From contig CAIVPX010000053.1 of the NCBI GenBank assembly GCA_903907905.1, positions 1 to 51,232 on the forward strand: a stretch of DNA of 51,232 nucleotides, in the 5' to 3' direction. This document shows, piece after piece, positions 33,957-42,792 of this stretch. This stretch comes from an uncultured bacterium. GTDB taxonomy: Bacteria; Pseudomonadota; Gammaproteobacteria; Burkholderiales; Burkholderiaceae_E. Under the pieces are notes generated by a model. That model had not been told where the DNA came from. It searched no databases and saw only the letters and a list, made by a program, of their open reading frames with translations. The translations under genes were made by a program, and so were the position numbers. Position 1 is the first letter of the stretch. Each line of letters opens with the position of its first letter.

Positions 33957-34226
33957 ATGGCAGTTGCCAACATCGACAAGGCAAAAATCGTTTCCGAGTA
34001 TCAGCGCGCCAAGGCTGACACCGGATCTCCGGAGGTTCAGGTCGCGCTGCTCACGGCGCGCATCAACGATCTAACCGGCCACTTCAAGTCTCACGTCAAG
34101 GATCATCACTCGCGGCGCGGTCTGCTGCGCATGGTGAGCCGTCGTCGCAAGCTGCTTGACTATCTGAAGGGCAAGAGCCCGGAAGCCTATAAGGCGCTGA
34201 TCGGAAGGCTCGGTCTGCGCGGCTGA
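33957..34226 (+). CDS. rpsO: 30S ribosomal protein S15
   Basis: 89 aa, exactly the standard length. This primary-binding protein contacts 16S rRNA at the central domain three-way junction. Conserved residues are visible: [35 protein letters not shown] and RRRKLLDYL, which bear the rRNA-binding His, Asp and Ser. The ATG at 33957 is preceded by AAAGGGG. It is followed by an intrinsic terminator and then pnp, the usual rpsO-pnp arrangement. Confidence 0.98.
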   Translation: MAVANIDKAKIVSEYQRAKADTGSPEVQVALLTARINDLTGHFKSHVKDHHSRRGLLRMVSRRRKLLDYLKGKSPEAYKALIGRLGLRG

Positions 34227-34233
34227 GGCCCGC

Positions 34234-34265
34234 AAAAAACCCGCAAGCGAACCTTGCGGGTTTTT
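34234..34265 (+). terminator. Intrinsic terminator between rpsO and pnp
   Basis: AACCCGCAAG (34238-34247) and CTTGCGGGTT (34253-34262) form a perfect 10-bp stem with loop CGAAC. It is preceded by an A-run and followed by a T-run (34261-34265), so it could work in both directions. Read-through to pnp is expected as in other bacteria. Confidence 0.9.
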
Positions 34266-34309
34266 CGTTTGTGCGGCGCGTGTGCGTCGCGAAATAAAGG
34301 AATCCACAA

Positions 34310-36451
34310 GTGTTTGAGATCGCAAAAAAGACTTTTCAGTGGGGCGGTAATACCGTCACCATCGAGACCGGCGAAATCGCCCGTCAGGCTACTGGTGCCG
34401 TCGTGGTCAACATTGACGACACCGTCGTGCTGGCGACCGTGGTGGCCGCCCGCAGCCCCAAGCCCGGGCAGGACTTTTTCCCGCTCACCGTCGACTACAT
34501 CGAGAAGTTTTATGCTGCCGGGCGTATCCCGGGTGGCTTTTTCAAGCGTGAAGGGCGTCCCACCGAGCGTGAGACCCTGATCGCCCGCCTCACCGACCGC
34601 CCGCTTCGCCCGCTCTTTCCCGACGGGTTTTACAACGAGGTGCAGGTCGCGCTGCAGGTGATGTCGCAGAATCCTGAGGTCGACAGTGATATCGCGGCCA
34701 TGATCGGCGCGTCGGCTGCGCTCGCCATCTCTGGCATACCCTTCAATGGTCCGATTGGTGCCGCCCGCGTGGGCTGGATCGATGGCCAGTACAAGATCAA
34801 CCCGAGCGCGACCGAGATGGCACGTTCGCAACTTGATCTGGTTGTGGCGGGTACGGACGCCGCGGTGCTCATGGTCGAGTCCGAAGCGCATGAACTGTCC
34901 GAAGACGTGATGCTCGGCGCGGTGGTGTATGGCCATGAGCAAATGCAGATCGTCATCGACGCCATCAATGAACTGGTCGACATGGCCGGCAAGCCCGAGT
35001 GGGAGTGGCAGGCGCCCGAGCGCGATCAGGCGCTCGTCGCCCGGGTGACCGAACTGGCCGACGCCGAACTTCAGGCCGCCTACCAGGTTCGCAACAAGCA
35101 GCAGCGCACGACCAAGCTGCGCGAAGTCAGCAAGCTCGTATCGACCCGCCTGGCCGAAGAGGCCGCCGCTGCGGGCAAGTCCGCTCCCGACAGCAATGAA
35201 GTCGGCAACATCATGTTCGAGCTCGAGTCGAAAATCGTGCGTGGCCAGATTCTCTCGGGCCAGGCGCGTATCGACGGCCGTGACACGCGCACCGTGCGTC
35301 CCATTGCCATTCGCACCGGGGTTCTGCCGCGTGTGCACGGCTCGGCGCTCTTTACGCGTGGCGAGACCCAGGCGCTGGTGGCTGCCACGCTCGGCACCTC
35401 GCGCGACGAGCAGATCATCGATGCCATCACCGGCGAATACCGCGAGCGCTTCATGTTCAACTACAACATGCCGCCTTTCGCCACCGGCGAAACCGGTCGC
35501 ATGGGGTCGCCCAAGCGCCGCGAGATCGGCCACGGCAATCTGGCCAAGCGCGCCATCCGCCCGCTGCTGCCGCCGGCCTCCGAGTTTGCGTATTCGCTGC
35601 GTGTGGTGTCTGAGATCACCGAATCCAACGGGTCGTCCTCCATGGCCTCGGTCTGTGGCGGTTGCCTCGCGCTGATGGACGCAGGTGTTCCCGTCAAGGC
35701 GCATGTAGCCGGTGTGGCGATGGGCCTTATCAAGGATGGTGGCCGGTTTGCAGTACTCACCGACATTCTTGGCGACGAGGATCACCTCGGCGACATGGAT
35801 TTCAAGGTGGCCGGCACCGACAAGGGCGTGACCGCGCTGCAGATGGACATCAAGATCCAGGGCATCACCAAGGAAATCATGCAGGTGGCGCTGGCTCAGG
35901 CCCGCGACGGCCGCCTGCACATCCTGGGCAAGATGCGTGATGCCATGGGCGGGGCGCGGACCGAGTTGTCCGATTTTGCGCCGCGCATGTACACGATGAA
36001 GATCAACCCGGAGCGGATTCGCGATGTCATCGGCAAGGGTGGCGCCACCATCCGCCAGATTACCGAGACCACCGGCACTCAGATCGACATCAAGGACGAC
36101 GGCGCCATCACGATTGCGGCGGTTGACGGCGCAGCGGCCGCACGTGCCCGCAAGATGATCGAAGACCTCACCGCCGAGGTCGAGATCGGGCACATCTACG
36201 AAGGCACCGTGCTCAAGATCCTCGACTTCGGTGCCATCGTTCAGGTGATGCCCGGACGCGACGGTCTGCTGCACGTCTCGCAGATTGCCAACGAGCGCGT
36301 CAATCAGGTGTCCGATTACGTGAAAGAAGGGCAGATCGTGCGGGTCAAGGTCATCGAGGCCGATGACAAGGGCCGCCTGCGCCTGTCCATGAAGGCTGCC
36401 GCAGCCGATGACGCCGCAGCCGGTGCGGCGCCGCAGCAACCTGCGAGCTGA
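34310..36451 (+). CDS. pnp: Polyribonucleotide nucleotidyltransferase (PNPase)
   Basis: This is a phosphorolytic 3'-5' exoribonuclease, trimeric and part of the RNA degradosome in many bacteria. It is 713 aa. Two RNase PH domains are visible: the first from [15 protein letters not shown], the second around [16 protein letters not shown] with [17 protein letters not shown]. The alpha-helical linker lies between (about 240-320). The C-terminus has a KH domain ([20 protein letters not shown]) and an S1 domain ([20 protein letters not shown]). The start is GTG at 34310, with AAAGGAA upstream. The short Ala-rich tail is normal. Confidence 0.97.
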   Translation: MFEIAKKTFQWGGNTVTIETGEIARQATGAVVVNIDDTVVLATVVAARSPKPGQDFFPLTVDYIEKFYAAGRIPGGFFKREGRPTERETLIARLTDRPLRPLFPDGFYNEVQVALQVMSQNPEVDSDIAAMIGASAALAISGIPFNGPIGAARVGWIDGQYKINPSATEMARSQLDLVVAGTDAAVLMVESEAHELSEDVMLGAVVYGHEQMQIVIDAINELVDMAGKPEWEWQAPERDQALVARVTELADAELQAAYQVRNKQQRTTKLREVSKLVSTRLAEEAAAAGKSAPDSNEVGNIMFELESKIVRGQILSGQARIDGRDTRTVRPIAIRTGVLPRVHGSALFTRGETQALVAATLGTSRDEQIIDAITGEYRERFMFNYNMPPFATGETGRMGSPKRREIGHGNLAKRAIRPLLPPASEFAYSLRVVSEITESNGSSSMASVCGGCLALMDAGVPVKAHVAGVAMGLIKDGGRFAVLTDILGDEDHLGDMDFKVAGTDKGVTALQMDIKIQGITKEIMQVALAQARDGRLHILGKMRDAMGGARTELSDFAPRMYTMKINPERIRDVIGKGGATIRQITETTGTQIDIKDDGAITIAAVDGAAAARARKMIEDLTAEVEIGHIYEGTVLKILDFGAIVQVMPGRDGLLHVSQIANERVNQVSDYVKEGQIVRVKVIEADDKGRLRLSMKAAAADDAAAGAAPQQPAS

Positions 36452-36456
36452 TTGTT

Positions 36457-36591
36457 ATTGAGCGGATCCCGCGGGCCGAGTCCCGCGGGTGAAGGCTCGA
36501 GCATTGAACCCTGCGGCTTCAGTCCCCAGTATTGAGCCTCGCGGGCTGACCGGGTCCCGGAGGGCGAGTTTTGGATTGAGCGCTCAGTCCC
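36457..36591. repeat. Degenerate ATTGA/GTCCC repeat modules after pnp
   Basis: Between the convergent ends of pnp and the NUDIX-MBL gene, ATTGA occurs at 36457, 36503, 36531 and 36575, and each copy is followed by GTCCC (36480, 36522, 36554, 36587). CCCGCGGG-like elements sit inside the modules, including two perfect copies near 36468-36475 and 36482-36489, which can pair with each other. The modules are imperfect and of unequal length (28-46 bp). The last one runs into the end of the reverse-strand gene. Confidence 0.5.
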
Positions 36592-38230
36592 TCGGGTACC
36601 AGCGCTCGTTCGCCACGTGGTCGGCCCGGCCGTCTTCGCGCAGTTTCAGCAGGTGCGCAAGCAGTGATCGTTTGGCGGCGGGCCAGAGCACCTTGGGCGT
36701 GTCGTCGTAGGCGATCTCCACGAGCTGGTCCAGCGTGCCGTTGGGGCAGGCGTGCAGTGCGCCGATCACCTTGTTCTCGCGCATCATCCGGTGCGCGATC
36801 AGTCGGTCAACTTCATATTTGCCGCGACCCAGCACGTAGCCGTGGGCCGGCAGAATCGACTCGAAGCGCTCATGCCGCAGACGCTCGAGTGAACGCACGT
36901 AGTCGCGCATGTTGCCGTCAGGCGGCGTGATGACGGTGGTCGACCCATTCAGAATGTGATCGCCGCTCAGCAGCAGTTGATCCTGCTCCATGAGCAGGCA
37001 GAGGTGATGCTCGGTATGGCCCGGCGTGTGAATGACGCGCAGGGTGGTGTCGCCCACCTGAACGCGGTCGCCGTCATGTAGCGTGCGGTCAGGGGTCCAT
37101 TTCCAGTCCGGGTTGAAGTCGGGCCCTGTGGGGCGGCCCAGTACCACCGCACCGGTGAGCGACTTGAGAATGGCCGCGCCTGGCGCATGATCGGTATGGG
37201 CGTGGGTGCAGAGGATTGCCTGCAGGTCCTGGCCCACCATGGCGTGGATGCGCGAGACGTGGGCGAAATCATCGGGGCCCGGGTCAACCACGATATAGCC
37301 GCCCGGGCCACCGATGATGTAGGTGTTGGTGCCGGGGCCGGTCATGCGGCCCGGATTGGGCGCCGTCAGCCGCCAGAGATGGCTCAGCAGTTGCACCGGC
37401 CGTTCGCTCTGCCAGTCGAGCGGATGAATGGGCCGGCCATCCGGGATGACGAGTTCGAGCTCGCCATAAGCGGTTTCATCCTCGCAGAAGCGCTCAATGC
37501 GCCCCTGGATCAGTCCTGCACGAGGTGAGGTCGTCCAGACGGTGCTCTGGTTTCGGCAGTGGTCGATCGCTTGCGCGACCGAATCGAAACGCTTGAGCTG
37601 TCGCAGGGTACGGATGGTCGGAAAAATTATCTCGAAATCGCCCTGTTCATGACGCTCGAGCGCATTGGCGGGCGATACCCAGACGGGCTCGAACTGTTCG
37701 TTGCCGTCGGCCTCGGGCGTTTGCCCCGCCGGCATCCGGGCGACGAAGAAGCGGGCGTCGAAGCGCTTGGGCAGGTCGCGGTCGGCGATCCAGTGGCTAA
37801 ACCACCAGACGTGATCGAGCGCAAGTCGCCAGTTGCGGGCGTCGAGCTGCGCGAGCAGATCGCCGTCATGCGCGCGGTTGAGCTCTGCCGCGTGAGCGGC
37901 ATCGATCATCACGCCGGCCGCATCACAGGCGAGCAGGATCCCCAGTTCCTCGAAGGCCTCACGGACTGCGGCGGTGGCTGACGTCAGCACATCGTCGGTC
38001 TGGTCGTCCCGGGCATGCGCCAGTCGGCGCGCGCGCGCCGAGCTATCGCTGGCGTCGATTGCGCCACCTGGAAACACATACGCTCCTGGCGCGAAGCTGG
38101 CCGACTGGGACCGCCGGGTCATGAGCACCTGCAGCCCCTGGTCAGAATCCCGGAGCAGCAGGATGGTGGCGGCGGGCCTCAGGGGGGCGGGCTCTCGCCA
38201 GCCGTGAAGTTGCTTGTCGGGGCGGACCAT
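36584..38230 (-). CDS. NUDIX hydrolase fused to metallo-beta-lactamase-fold hydrolase
   Basis: 548 aa with two domains. Residues about 17-225 form a NUDIX domain: the box is stretched, starting VFPGGAID and ending REAFEELGILL (90-100), which holds the catalytic Glu pair. Residues about 285-530 form an MBL domain of the LACTB2/glyoxalase II-like type with THAHTDHAPG (His343, His345, Asp347, His348), TPGHTEHH and SGDHIL. CoA-diphosphatase-like NUDIX plus thioesterase- or nuclease-like MBL would be a plausible pair, but neither substrate is known. The ATG at 38230 is chosen; the longer frame reads antisense-like Arg/Ser sequence within the next gene. It lies 13 nt after the FadJ-type gene, in one operon. 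Confidence 0.9.
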   Translation of the reverse strand: MVRPDKQLHGWREPAPLRPAATILLLRDSDQGLQVLMTRRSQSASFAPGAYVFPGGAIDASDSSARARRLAHARDDQTDDVLTSATAAVREAFEELGILLACDAAGVMIDAAHAAELNRAHDGDLLAQLDARNWRLALDHVWWFSHWIADRDLPKRFDARFFVARMPAGQTPEADGNEQFEPVWVSPANALERHEQGDFEIIFPTIRTLRQLKRFDSVAQAIDHCRNQSTVWTTSPRAGLIQGRIERFCEDETAYGELELVIPDGRPIHPLDWQSERPVQLLSHLWRLTAPNPGRMTGPGTNTYIIGGPGGYIVVDPGPDDFAHVSRIHAMVGQDLQAILCTHAHTDHAPGAAILKSLTGAVVLGRPTGPDFNPDWKWTPDRTLHDGDRVQVGDTTLRVIHTPGHTEHHLCLLMEQDQLLLSGDHILNGSTTVITPPDGNMRDYVRSLERLRHERFESILPAHGYVLGRGKYEVDRLIAHRMMRENKVIGALHACPNGTLDQLVEIAYDDTPKVLWPAAKRSLLAHLLKLREDGRADHVANERWYPRD

Positions 38231-38243
38231 GGTGGTATTTTCC

Positions 38244-40784
38244 TCAGAACGACTCGTCGCGCGCGGCATGCTCGAGCAGCGAGGCCGTTGGCTTGAATCG
38301 ATCGCCATAGCGATCCGCCAGTTCGGCCGCACGCTCGGCGAAACGCCTGACGCCAACGTGATGGATGTACTGAATCGTACCCCCTGCCCAGGCCGGAAAG
38401 CCCCAACCGAAGATCGACCCGATGTTGGCGTCGCGCACCGACTCGAGCACATGCTCGTCGAGGCAGCGCAGGGTCTCGAGTGCCTGAACGTAGAGAAGTC
38501 GCTCCTTGATCTCGTCCAGGCTTGGTGGCGCCTTGGCGCCTCGCGCAAAGACCGACAGGCCGCTCCAGAGCACCTTGGGTGCACCCTCGGGGTAGTCGTA
38601 GAAGCCGGCACCGTGAGCCCGCCCGAGTCGTTTGTAGCCGTGGGACATTTTCTCGAGTACGTAGACCGCCGCCTCGGGGACGCGCCGCGACTTCACCTTG
38701 TGCACATGACCGCGCGCGCGGCTGGGCGGTTTGATGGAGACCACGGCGGGCTGTGCCTGGGCAGGTGCATGTCCGTGCGAATGGGCGTGGTCATGCGCAT
38801 GAGCATGGTCGTGCCCGTGGGAATGGTTATGACCACAGCCCGGGCCGTGCTCGTGTGTGTGATCGGCGTGCTCGTGCGCGTGAGCATGGCCGTGAGCCGT
38901 TTCGTGCGAATGATCATGGCCGCAGCCAGGTCCATGAGCATGATCGTGGCCATGGGCGTGGTCATGATCATGTGCATGCGAATGGCCGTGCCCGTGGTCG
39001 TGCGAGTGTTCGTGCGAGTGCCCTTGCGAGTGCCCGGGTGAGTGCTCGTGCGAGTGTTCGTGCGAGTGCCCGTGACCACTCGCCGCGGCGGCCTCCCGCT
39101 CCAGATCGGCCAACTCCTGATGCAAAACATCATCGGCCAGCTTGAGCGACACTTCATCGAGCACGGCCAGCGGGCCCACCGGCATGCCTGCCTGGACCGC
39201 TGCGTTTTCGATGACGGCGGCCGGCACGCCTTCGCCTAGCAGCGCCATACCCTCGTTGACGAAACTGCCGAACACCCGGCTGGTGTAGAAGCCGCGCGAA
39301 TCATTGACGACGATGGGCGTCTTGCCGATGGCCAGCACGAAGTCGAAGGCGCGCGCGAGCGTTTCGGGCGAGGTCTTGTCACCCTTGATGATCTCGACCA
39401 GTTCCATCCGATCGACCGGCGAAAAGAAGTGCAGGCCAATGAAGCGCTCTGGGTGCGCGCTGGCCTGCGCCAGCCCGGAGATCGGCAGCGTGGACGTGTT
39501 GGAGGCAAAGATGGCGTGATCGCCCAGCACGGCTTCGGTCTCGCGGGTGACCTGAGCCTTGAGTTCACGGTTTTCAAAGACAGCCTCGATGATGAGGTCG
39601 CAGTCCTTGAGGTCGCTCAGGTTCGCGCTGGGGTGAATTCGGTCGAGCACCGACTGGGCCTCGGCGGTCGTCATGCGCCCCTTGTCGACGCGCCGCGCAA
39701 GCAGTTTGCCGCTGTACTGCTTGCCGTGTTCGGCCTTGTCGAGGGTGACGTCCTTGAGCACGCAGTCAATTCCCCGGTTGGCACACGCCCAGGCGATGCC
39801 CGCGCCCATCATGCCTGCCCCCAGGATGCCAACCCGGGTGACCTTCGATCGGGGCTGACCCGTTGGGCGGCTTGCGCCAGCCTTCAGTTCGTTCATTTGA
39901 AAGAAGAAGGTACCGATCATATTCTTGGCGACCTGTCCGGTGGCCAATCGCGTGAGGTAGCGGGACTCGATACGCATCGCGGTATCGAAATCGACCTGGG
40001 CGCCTTCGACGGCGGCAGACAGAATCGCCTCGGGGGCCGGGTAATTGCCTTGAGTCTTTTGCTGGAGCACGGCAGGGGCAATGGGAAGCACCGACGCAAC
40101 GGCCGGACTGGCCGGTGTGCCGCCGGGGATTCGCCACTTCGGATCGTCCCAGGGCTGACGCGCCTTCGGGTTGGCGCGAACCCAGGCGCGCGCCATGTCG
40201 AGCAGGGCTTCGCGCGAGGGGGCGAGCGCGTGCAGCAGTCCGATGGCCTGCGCCTCGGCGGGCTTCAGGCGTTTGCCTTCGCTGAGGATGGGCATGGCGG
40301 CCTGCAAGCCCATCAGCCTGACGGTCTTGGTGATGCCACCCGCACCAGGCAGCAGCCCCAGCGTGACCTCGGGAAAGCCGATCTGGATCGAGGGGGCATC
40401 CAGGCAGATTCGCTGGTGGCAACTGAGCGCGAGTTCCAGCCCGCCGCCGAGGGCCGCGCCGTTGATGGCGGCCACCACAGGCCGGCCGAGGGTCTCGAGG
40501 CGGCGCAGCGTGCGCTTGAGCGCCTCGATGCTGGCGAAGAACGGCGCAGCGTCCTGGGGTTTGACGGCGATCAGCGCGCGCAGGTCGCCGCCCGCGAAAA
40601 ACGTGCTCTTGGCCGAGGTGAGAATGACCCCAGTGATCGTTTCACGCTCGGATTCGAGCCGGCTGACGGTCTTCTCGAGATCAGCTTGGAAGGCCGCATT
40701 CATCGTGTTGACGGATTGGCCTGGCGCATCGAGTACCAGGGTGACGATGTGCTCCGGGTCCCGTTCGTAGCGGATGCTGGACAT
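38244..40784 (-). CDS. FadB/FadJ-type 3-hydroxyacyl-CoA dehydrogenase/enoyl-CoA hydratase with His-rich insertion
   Basis: This multifunctional beta-oxidation enzyme is 846 aa. The hydratase domain (1-200) has both catalytic Glu residues: Glu117 in GGGLELAL and Glu139 in GFPEVTLG. The NAD-binding domain starts [18 protein letters not shown] (314-331), with catalytic His452 in [16 protein letters not shown]. The C-terminal domain starts [12 protein letters not shown] (494-505) and, after [13 protein letters not shown], is interrupted by an insertion at 570-673 that is 44/104 His, before resuming [19 protein letters not shown]. The usual FadJ has only a short linker there. The frame is open throughout, so this is not a frameshift. 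Normal domains on both sides suggest a functional enzyme with an added metal-binding loop. The upstream thiolase would complete the cycle. Confidence 0.93.
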   Translation of the reverse strand: MSSIRYERDPEHIVTLVLDAPGQSVNTMNAAFQADLEKTVSRLESERETITGVILTSAKSTFFAGGDLRALIAVKPQDAAPFFASIEALKRTLRRLETLGRPVVAAINGAALGGGLELALSCHQRICLDAPSIQIGFPEVTLGLLPGAGGITKTVRLMGLQAAMPILSEGKRLKPAEAQAIGLLHALAPSREALLDMARAWVRANPKARQPWDDPKWRIPGGTPASPAVASVLPIAPAVLQQKTQGNYPAPEAILSAAVEGAQVDFDTAMRIESRYLTRLATGQVAKNMIGTFFFQMNELKAGASRPTGQPRSKVTRVGILGAGMMGAGIAWACANRGIDCVLKDVTLDKAEHGKQYSGKLLARRVDKGRMTTAEAQSVLDRIHPSANLSDLKDCDLIIEAVFENRELKAQVTRETEAVLGDHAIFASNTSTLPISGLAQASAHPERFIGLHFFSPVDRMELVEIIKGDKTSPETLARAFDFVLAIGKTPIVVNDSRGFYTSRVFGSFVNEGMALLGEGVPAAVIENAAVQAGMPVGPLAVLDEVSLKLADDVLHQELADLEREAAAASGHGHSHEHSHEHSPGHSQGHSHEHSHDHGHGHSHAHDHDHAHGHDHAHGPGCGHDHSHETAHGHAHAHEHADHTHEHGPGCGHNHSHGHDHAHAHDHAHSHGHAPAQAQPAVVSIKPPSRARGHVHKVKSRRVPEAAVYVLEKMSHGYKRLGRAHGAGFYDYPEGAPKVLWSGLSVFARGAKAPPSLDEIKERLLYVQALETLRCLDEHVLESVRDANIGSIFGWGFPAWAGGTIQYIHHVGVRRFAERAAELADRYGDRFKPTASLLEHAARDESF
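38766..39077 (-). repeat. His-rich low-complexity coding repeat inside the FadJ-type gene
   Basis: About 312 bp encode alternating His with Gly, Ser, Asp, Glu or Ala ([10 protein letters not shown]-like). Two near-identical subrepeats [12 protein letters not shown] carry the only two Cys of the insertion. Both CAC and CAT codons are used and the intervening codons vary, so it is not one simple recent trinucleotide expansion. Such sequences bind Zn, Ni or Cu in CobW, HypB, SlyD and ZIP/CDF proteins. Confidence 0.85.
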
Positions 40785-40836
40785 GGTGTGGGCGGCTCGC
40801 TTGGAAGTCGGTTGGACGCGAGGCCCCCGTGGGCGA

Positions 40837-40851
40837 TCTCTGCGTCAGAGA
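40837..40851 (-). promoter_or_regulatory. Hairpin and -10-like element upstream of the FadJ-type gene
   Basis: TCTCTG-CGT-CAGAGA is a perfect 6-bp stem. On the reverse strand a TATCAT hexamer (40862-40857) precedes it, and the palindrome GGTTGCAACC (40887-40896) lies further upstream. Together they make a plausible start region for the FadJ-type gene; the -35 is weak. The 142-bp gap contains nothing else. Confidence 0.35.
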
Positions 40852-40926
40852 CCGTCATGATAAACCGCAGGCCTCCGGGATCACCGGGTTGCAACCGGCC
40901 TGGTCATCACGCCGACCCTGTTGACC

Positions 40927-42666
40927 TCAACCTGGAGCGTGGGCGCCGGAAAATAGCGCCCGGCTTGCTGCATCAGCGATCAGGGATGCCGCAGGCGTCG
41001 AGCGGGGGATCCGGTCCAGCATCATGGGCGCCGCGATCAGAAAGCCCTGGGCCAGATCGACCTCGAGCGGTATGAGGGCACTGAGCGTTTCCCGAGATTC
41101 GACACATGGCGCGCAGGCCCGCGCGCCGAGCGAGTGCGCGAGTTCGGTCACCGATCGCACGATGGCTCGCTGCGGGGCGCTGCTGCGCAGTTCGCGGACG
41201 ATTCGACCGTCGAGCTTGATGATGTCCGGCCGCAAATCACGCAAGCCCGGGAACGAGACCAGCCCGCCACCGAAGCCATCCAGCGACAGACTTGCGCCCA
41301 GCGAGCGCATACGCTCGACGAAGCCGCTGGCCGCGCTGGACGCAGCCAGTGGCCCGCCGTCACGGATTTCGACGCAAAGCTTTGCCGCGCTCTGCGGATG
41401 ATCGCCGGCGATGGCCACGGCGTCTTCAAGAAAGCGCCGGTCGTGCAGGGCCGCCAGGCTCAGATTGACGGCGCAGAAGTCGAGCCCGACGCGCCGAGCG
41501 GAATCGGCGTCGAGCCACTCGAGCGTCGATCGCAGCACCCACCGATCGATGCGCGTAATCAGCCCGTTACGCTGAGCCAGTGGGAGGAACTGGGTCGGCG
41601 ACAGCATGCGTCCGCTTGCGTCGCGCATGCGCACCAGCATTTCCAGTCCCGGTGCGGACGACGGCGATCGCAGCCCGATTACGGGCTGAGCAACGATCAG
41701 AAAGTTCTCGCTCGGAAAACGCTCACGAAGCTGCGAGACGAATCGACTTTGACCGCTCTCGCTCATGGATGATGGCTCCTGCCCGCGCGGTTCACGGGCG
41801 TGATCGCGGTCGGGCTTGGTGCACGCCCGCTCGGCCGCTGCGATCGCCTCCTCGGCTTCCATGCCGGCGGGCGCGGCGGCCACCCCGATGGTGGCGCGAA
41901 TGCTGAAGCTGTGATCATGGAAGGCGAAAGGGCGCCCGGCGATCTCCCGCTGCAAGCGTTCGCGCAACGCCTGCGCCGAATCGATACTGCAGCCGGGTAG
42001 CAGCAGGACGAACTCGTCGCCGCCGATCCGTGCAGCGATCTGGCCGGGCGATAGCGTGTCCTGGAGGCGACTGGCGAGTTGCCTCAAGACCTGATCGCCT
42101 GCCGCGTGACCGAAGAGGTCATTGACGCCCTTGAAGCCGTCGAGATCAAGGTAGGCGATACAGAGGGGCTGCAAAGCGCCTTGCTGCAGGGCCAGACGCA
42201 TCGGTTCGTGCAGGCCGCGGCGATTCAGCAAGCCAGTAAGCGAGTCGTGCTCGGCCTCAAAGCGAAGCCGGGTCTCCGAGCGTTGGCGTCGCGTGATGTC
42301 CTCGACCCATCCGTGCAGGCCGGAGCGGTGACGTGTGACGCGGATCAGCAGGCAGCGGCCGGAGTCTGCCCAGCATTCGGTTGCCGCCTGGGCCCATTCC
42401 ATGGTGGCGGGTCGAGAGACCATGTCCCAGGCGTGCGCGCCGATCAGGTGGGCCAGGCTGAGCTGCGGCCGTGCCGGGCGAATCCAGAGTTCGGTCAGCC
42501 GAGCAAAGTGCGGGTCGAATTGTTGCAGTCTGCCAGTTCGATCGGCGACGAAGCTGCCGAGCGGACCATAGTGCAGGCTTTGACCGGCGCGGGGCGGTAG
42601 ACGCTCCATCCATGAATGGGTCGCAACGGACGTGTCAACGCGGCGGGCAGGGGGCGTGCTGAACAT
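40927..42666 (-). CDS. PAS-GGDEF-EAL protein, EAL degenerate (c-di-GMP signalling)
   Basis: 579 aa, no membrane segment. A PAS-like sensor (about 33-130) ends GWVEDITRR. The GGDEF domain (135-285) has an intact active site IGGDEF (215-219) and the upstream DLDGFKGVNDLFGH, so diguanylate cyclase activity is likely; the inhibitory RxxD site is absent (SPGQ). The EAL domain (318-570) reads EML (342-344) for EAL, keeps Asn401, Glu433 and Lys484, but has DGFG (463-466) where DDFG binds metal, and Pro520 in place of the Glu of AEGVE. It is probably not a working phosphodiesterase. It sits between thiolase and FadJ-type genes, an odd place for a signalling protein. Confidence 0.9.
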   Translation of the reverse strand: MFSTPPARRVDTSVATHSWMERLPPRAGQSLHYGPLGSFVADRTGRLQQFDPHFARLTELWIRPARPQLSLAHLIGAHAWDMVSRPATMEWAQAATECWADSGRCLLIRVTRHRSGLHGWVEDITRRQRSETRLRFEAEHDSLTGLLNRRGLHEPMRLALQQGALQPLCIAYLDLDGFKGVNDLFGHAAGDQVLRQLASRLQDTLSPGQIAARIGGDEFVLLLPGCSIDSAQALRERLQREIAGRPFAFHDHSFSIRATIGVAAAPAGMEAEEAIAAAERACTKPDRDHAREPRGQEPSSMSESGQSRFVSQLRERFPSENFLIVAQPVIGLRSPSSAPGLEMLVRMRDASGRMLSPTQFLPLAQRNGLITRIDRWVLRSTLEWLDADSARRVGLDFCAVNLSLAALHDRRFLEDAVAIAGDHPQSAAKLCVEIRDGGPLAASSAASGFVERMRSLGASLSLDGFGGGLVSFPGLRDLRPDIIKLDGRIVRELRSSAPQRAIVRSVTELAHSLGARACAPCVESRETLSALIPLEVDLAQGFLIAAPMMLDRIPRSTPAASLIADAASRALFSGAHAPG

Positions 42667-42713
42667 CGCAGGGCTGGGCTCGAGTGGTCGGGCTCGGAAG
42701 CCTAGCCTGCGAT
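42665..42713. repeat. Inverted repeat at the start of the GGDEF gene
   Basis: ATCGCAGG (42665-42672) and CCTGCGAT (42706-42713) are perfect 8-bp inverted arms 33 nt apart. The left arm touches the start codon of the GGDEF gene, so on the mRNA the hairpin could mask the start. The rest of the 126-bp gap to the thiolase end is GC-rich, without further clear signals. Confidence 0.3.
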
Positions 42714-42792
42714 CGTGGCCCGGGCGGGCGCCTAACCGACAGGCGGGAACGCCGCCCCCTACGGGTGGCGCCCGGGGGAGTCAAGAATCAGG

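Noticed and set aside
34187-36439. A 750-codon open frame on the reverse strand opposite pnp.
   Set aside because: It is a codon-bias shadow of pnp in a GC-rich genome: His/Asp/Gly-rich, no family resemblance, and pnp is certain.
36457-36591. CRISPR array.
   Set aside because: The repeated elements are only 5 bp, spacing is irregular, modules are imperfect and no cas gene is present.
38753-39145. Forward-strand frames over the His-rich tract, encoding Val/Met/Arg or Gly/Arg/His-rich peptides.
   Set aside because: They are the complement of the repeated His codons; flanking domains of the FadJ-type enzyme show which strand is coding.
39429-41075. A 548-codon forward-strand frame opposite the FadJ-type gene.
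   Set aside because: Arg/Gly-rich shadow sequence without recognisable domain; the reverse-strand enzyme accounts for the region fully.
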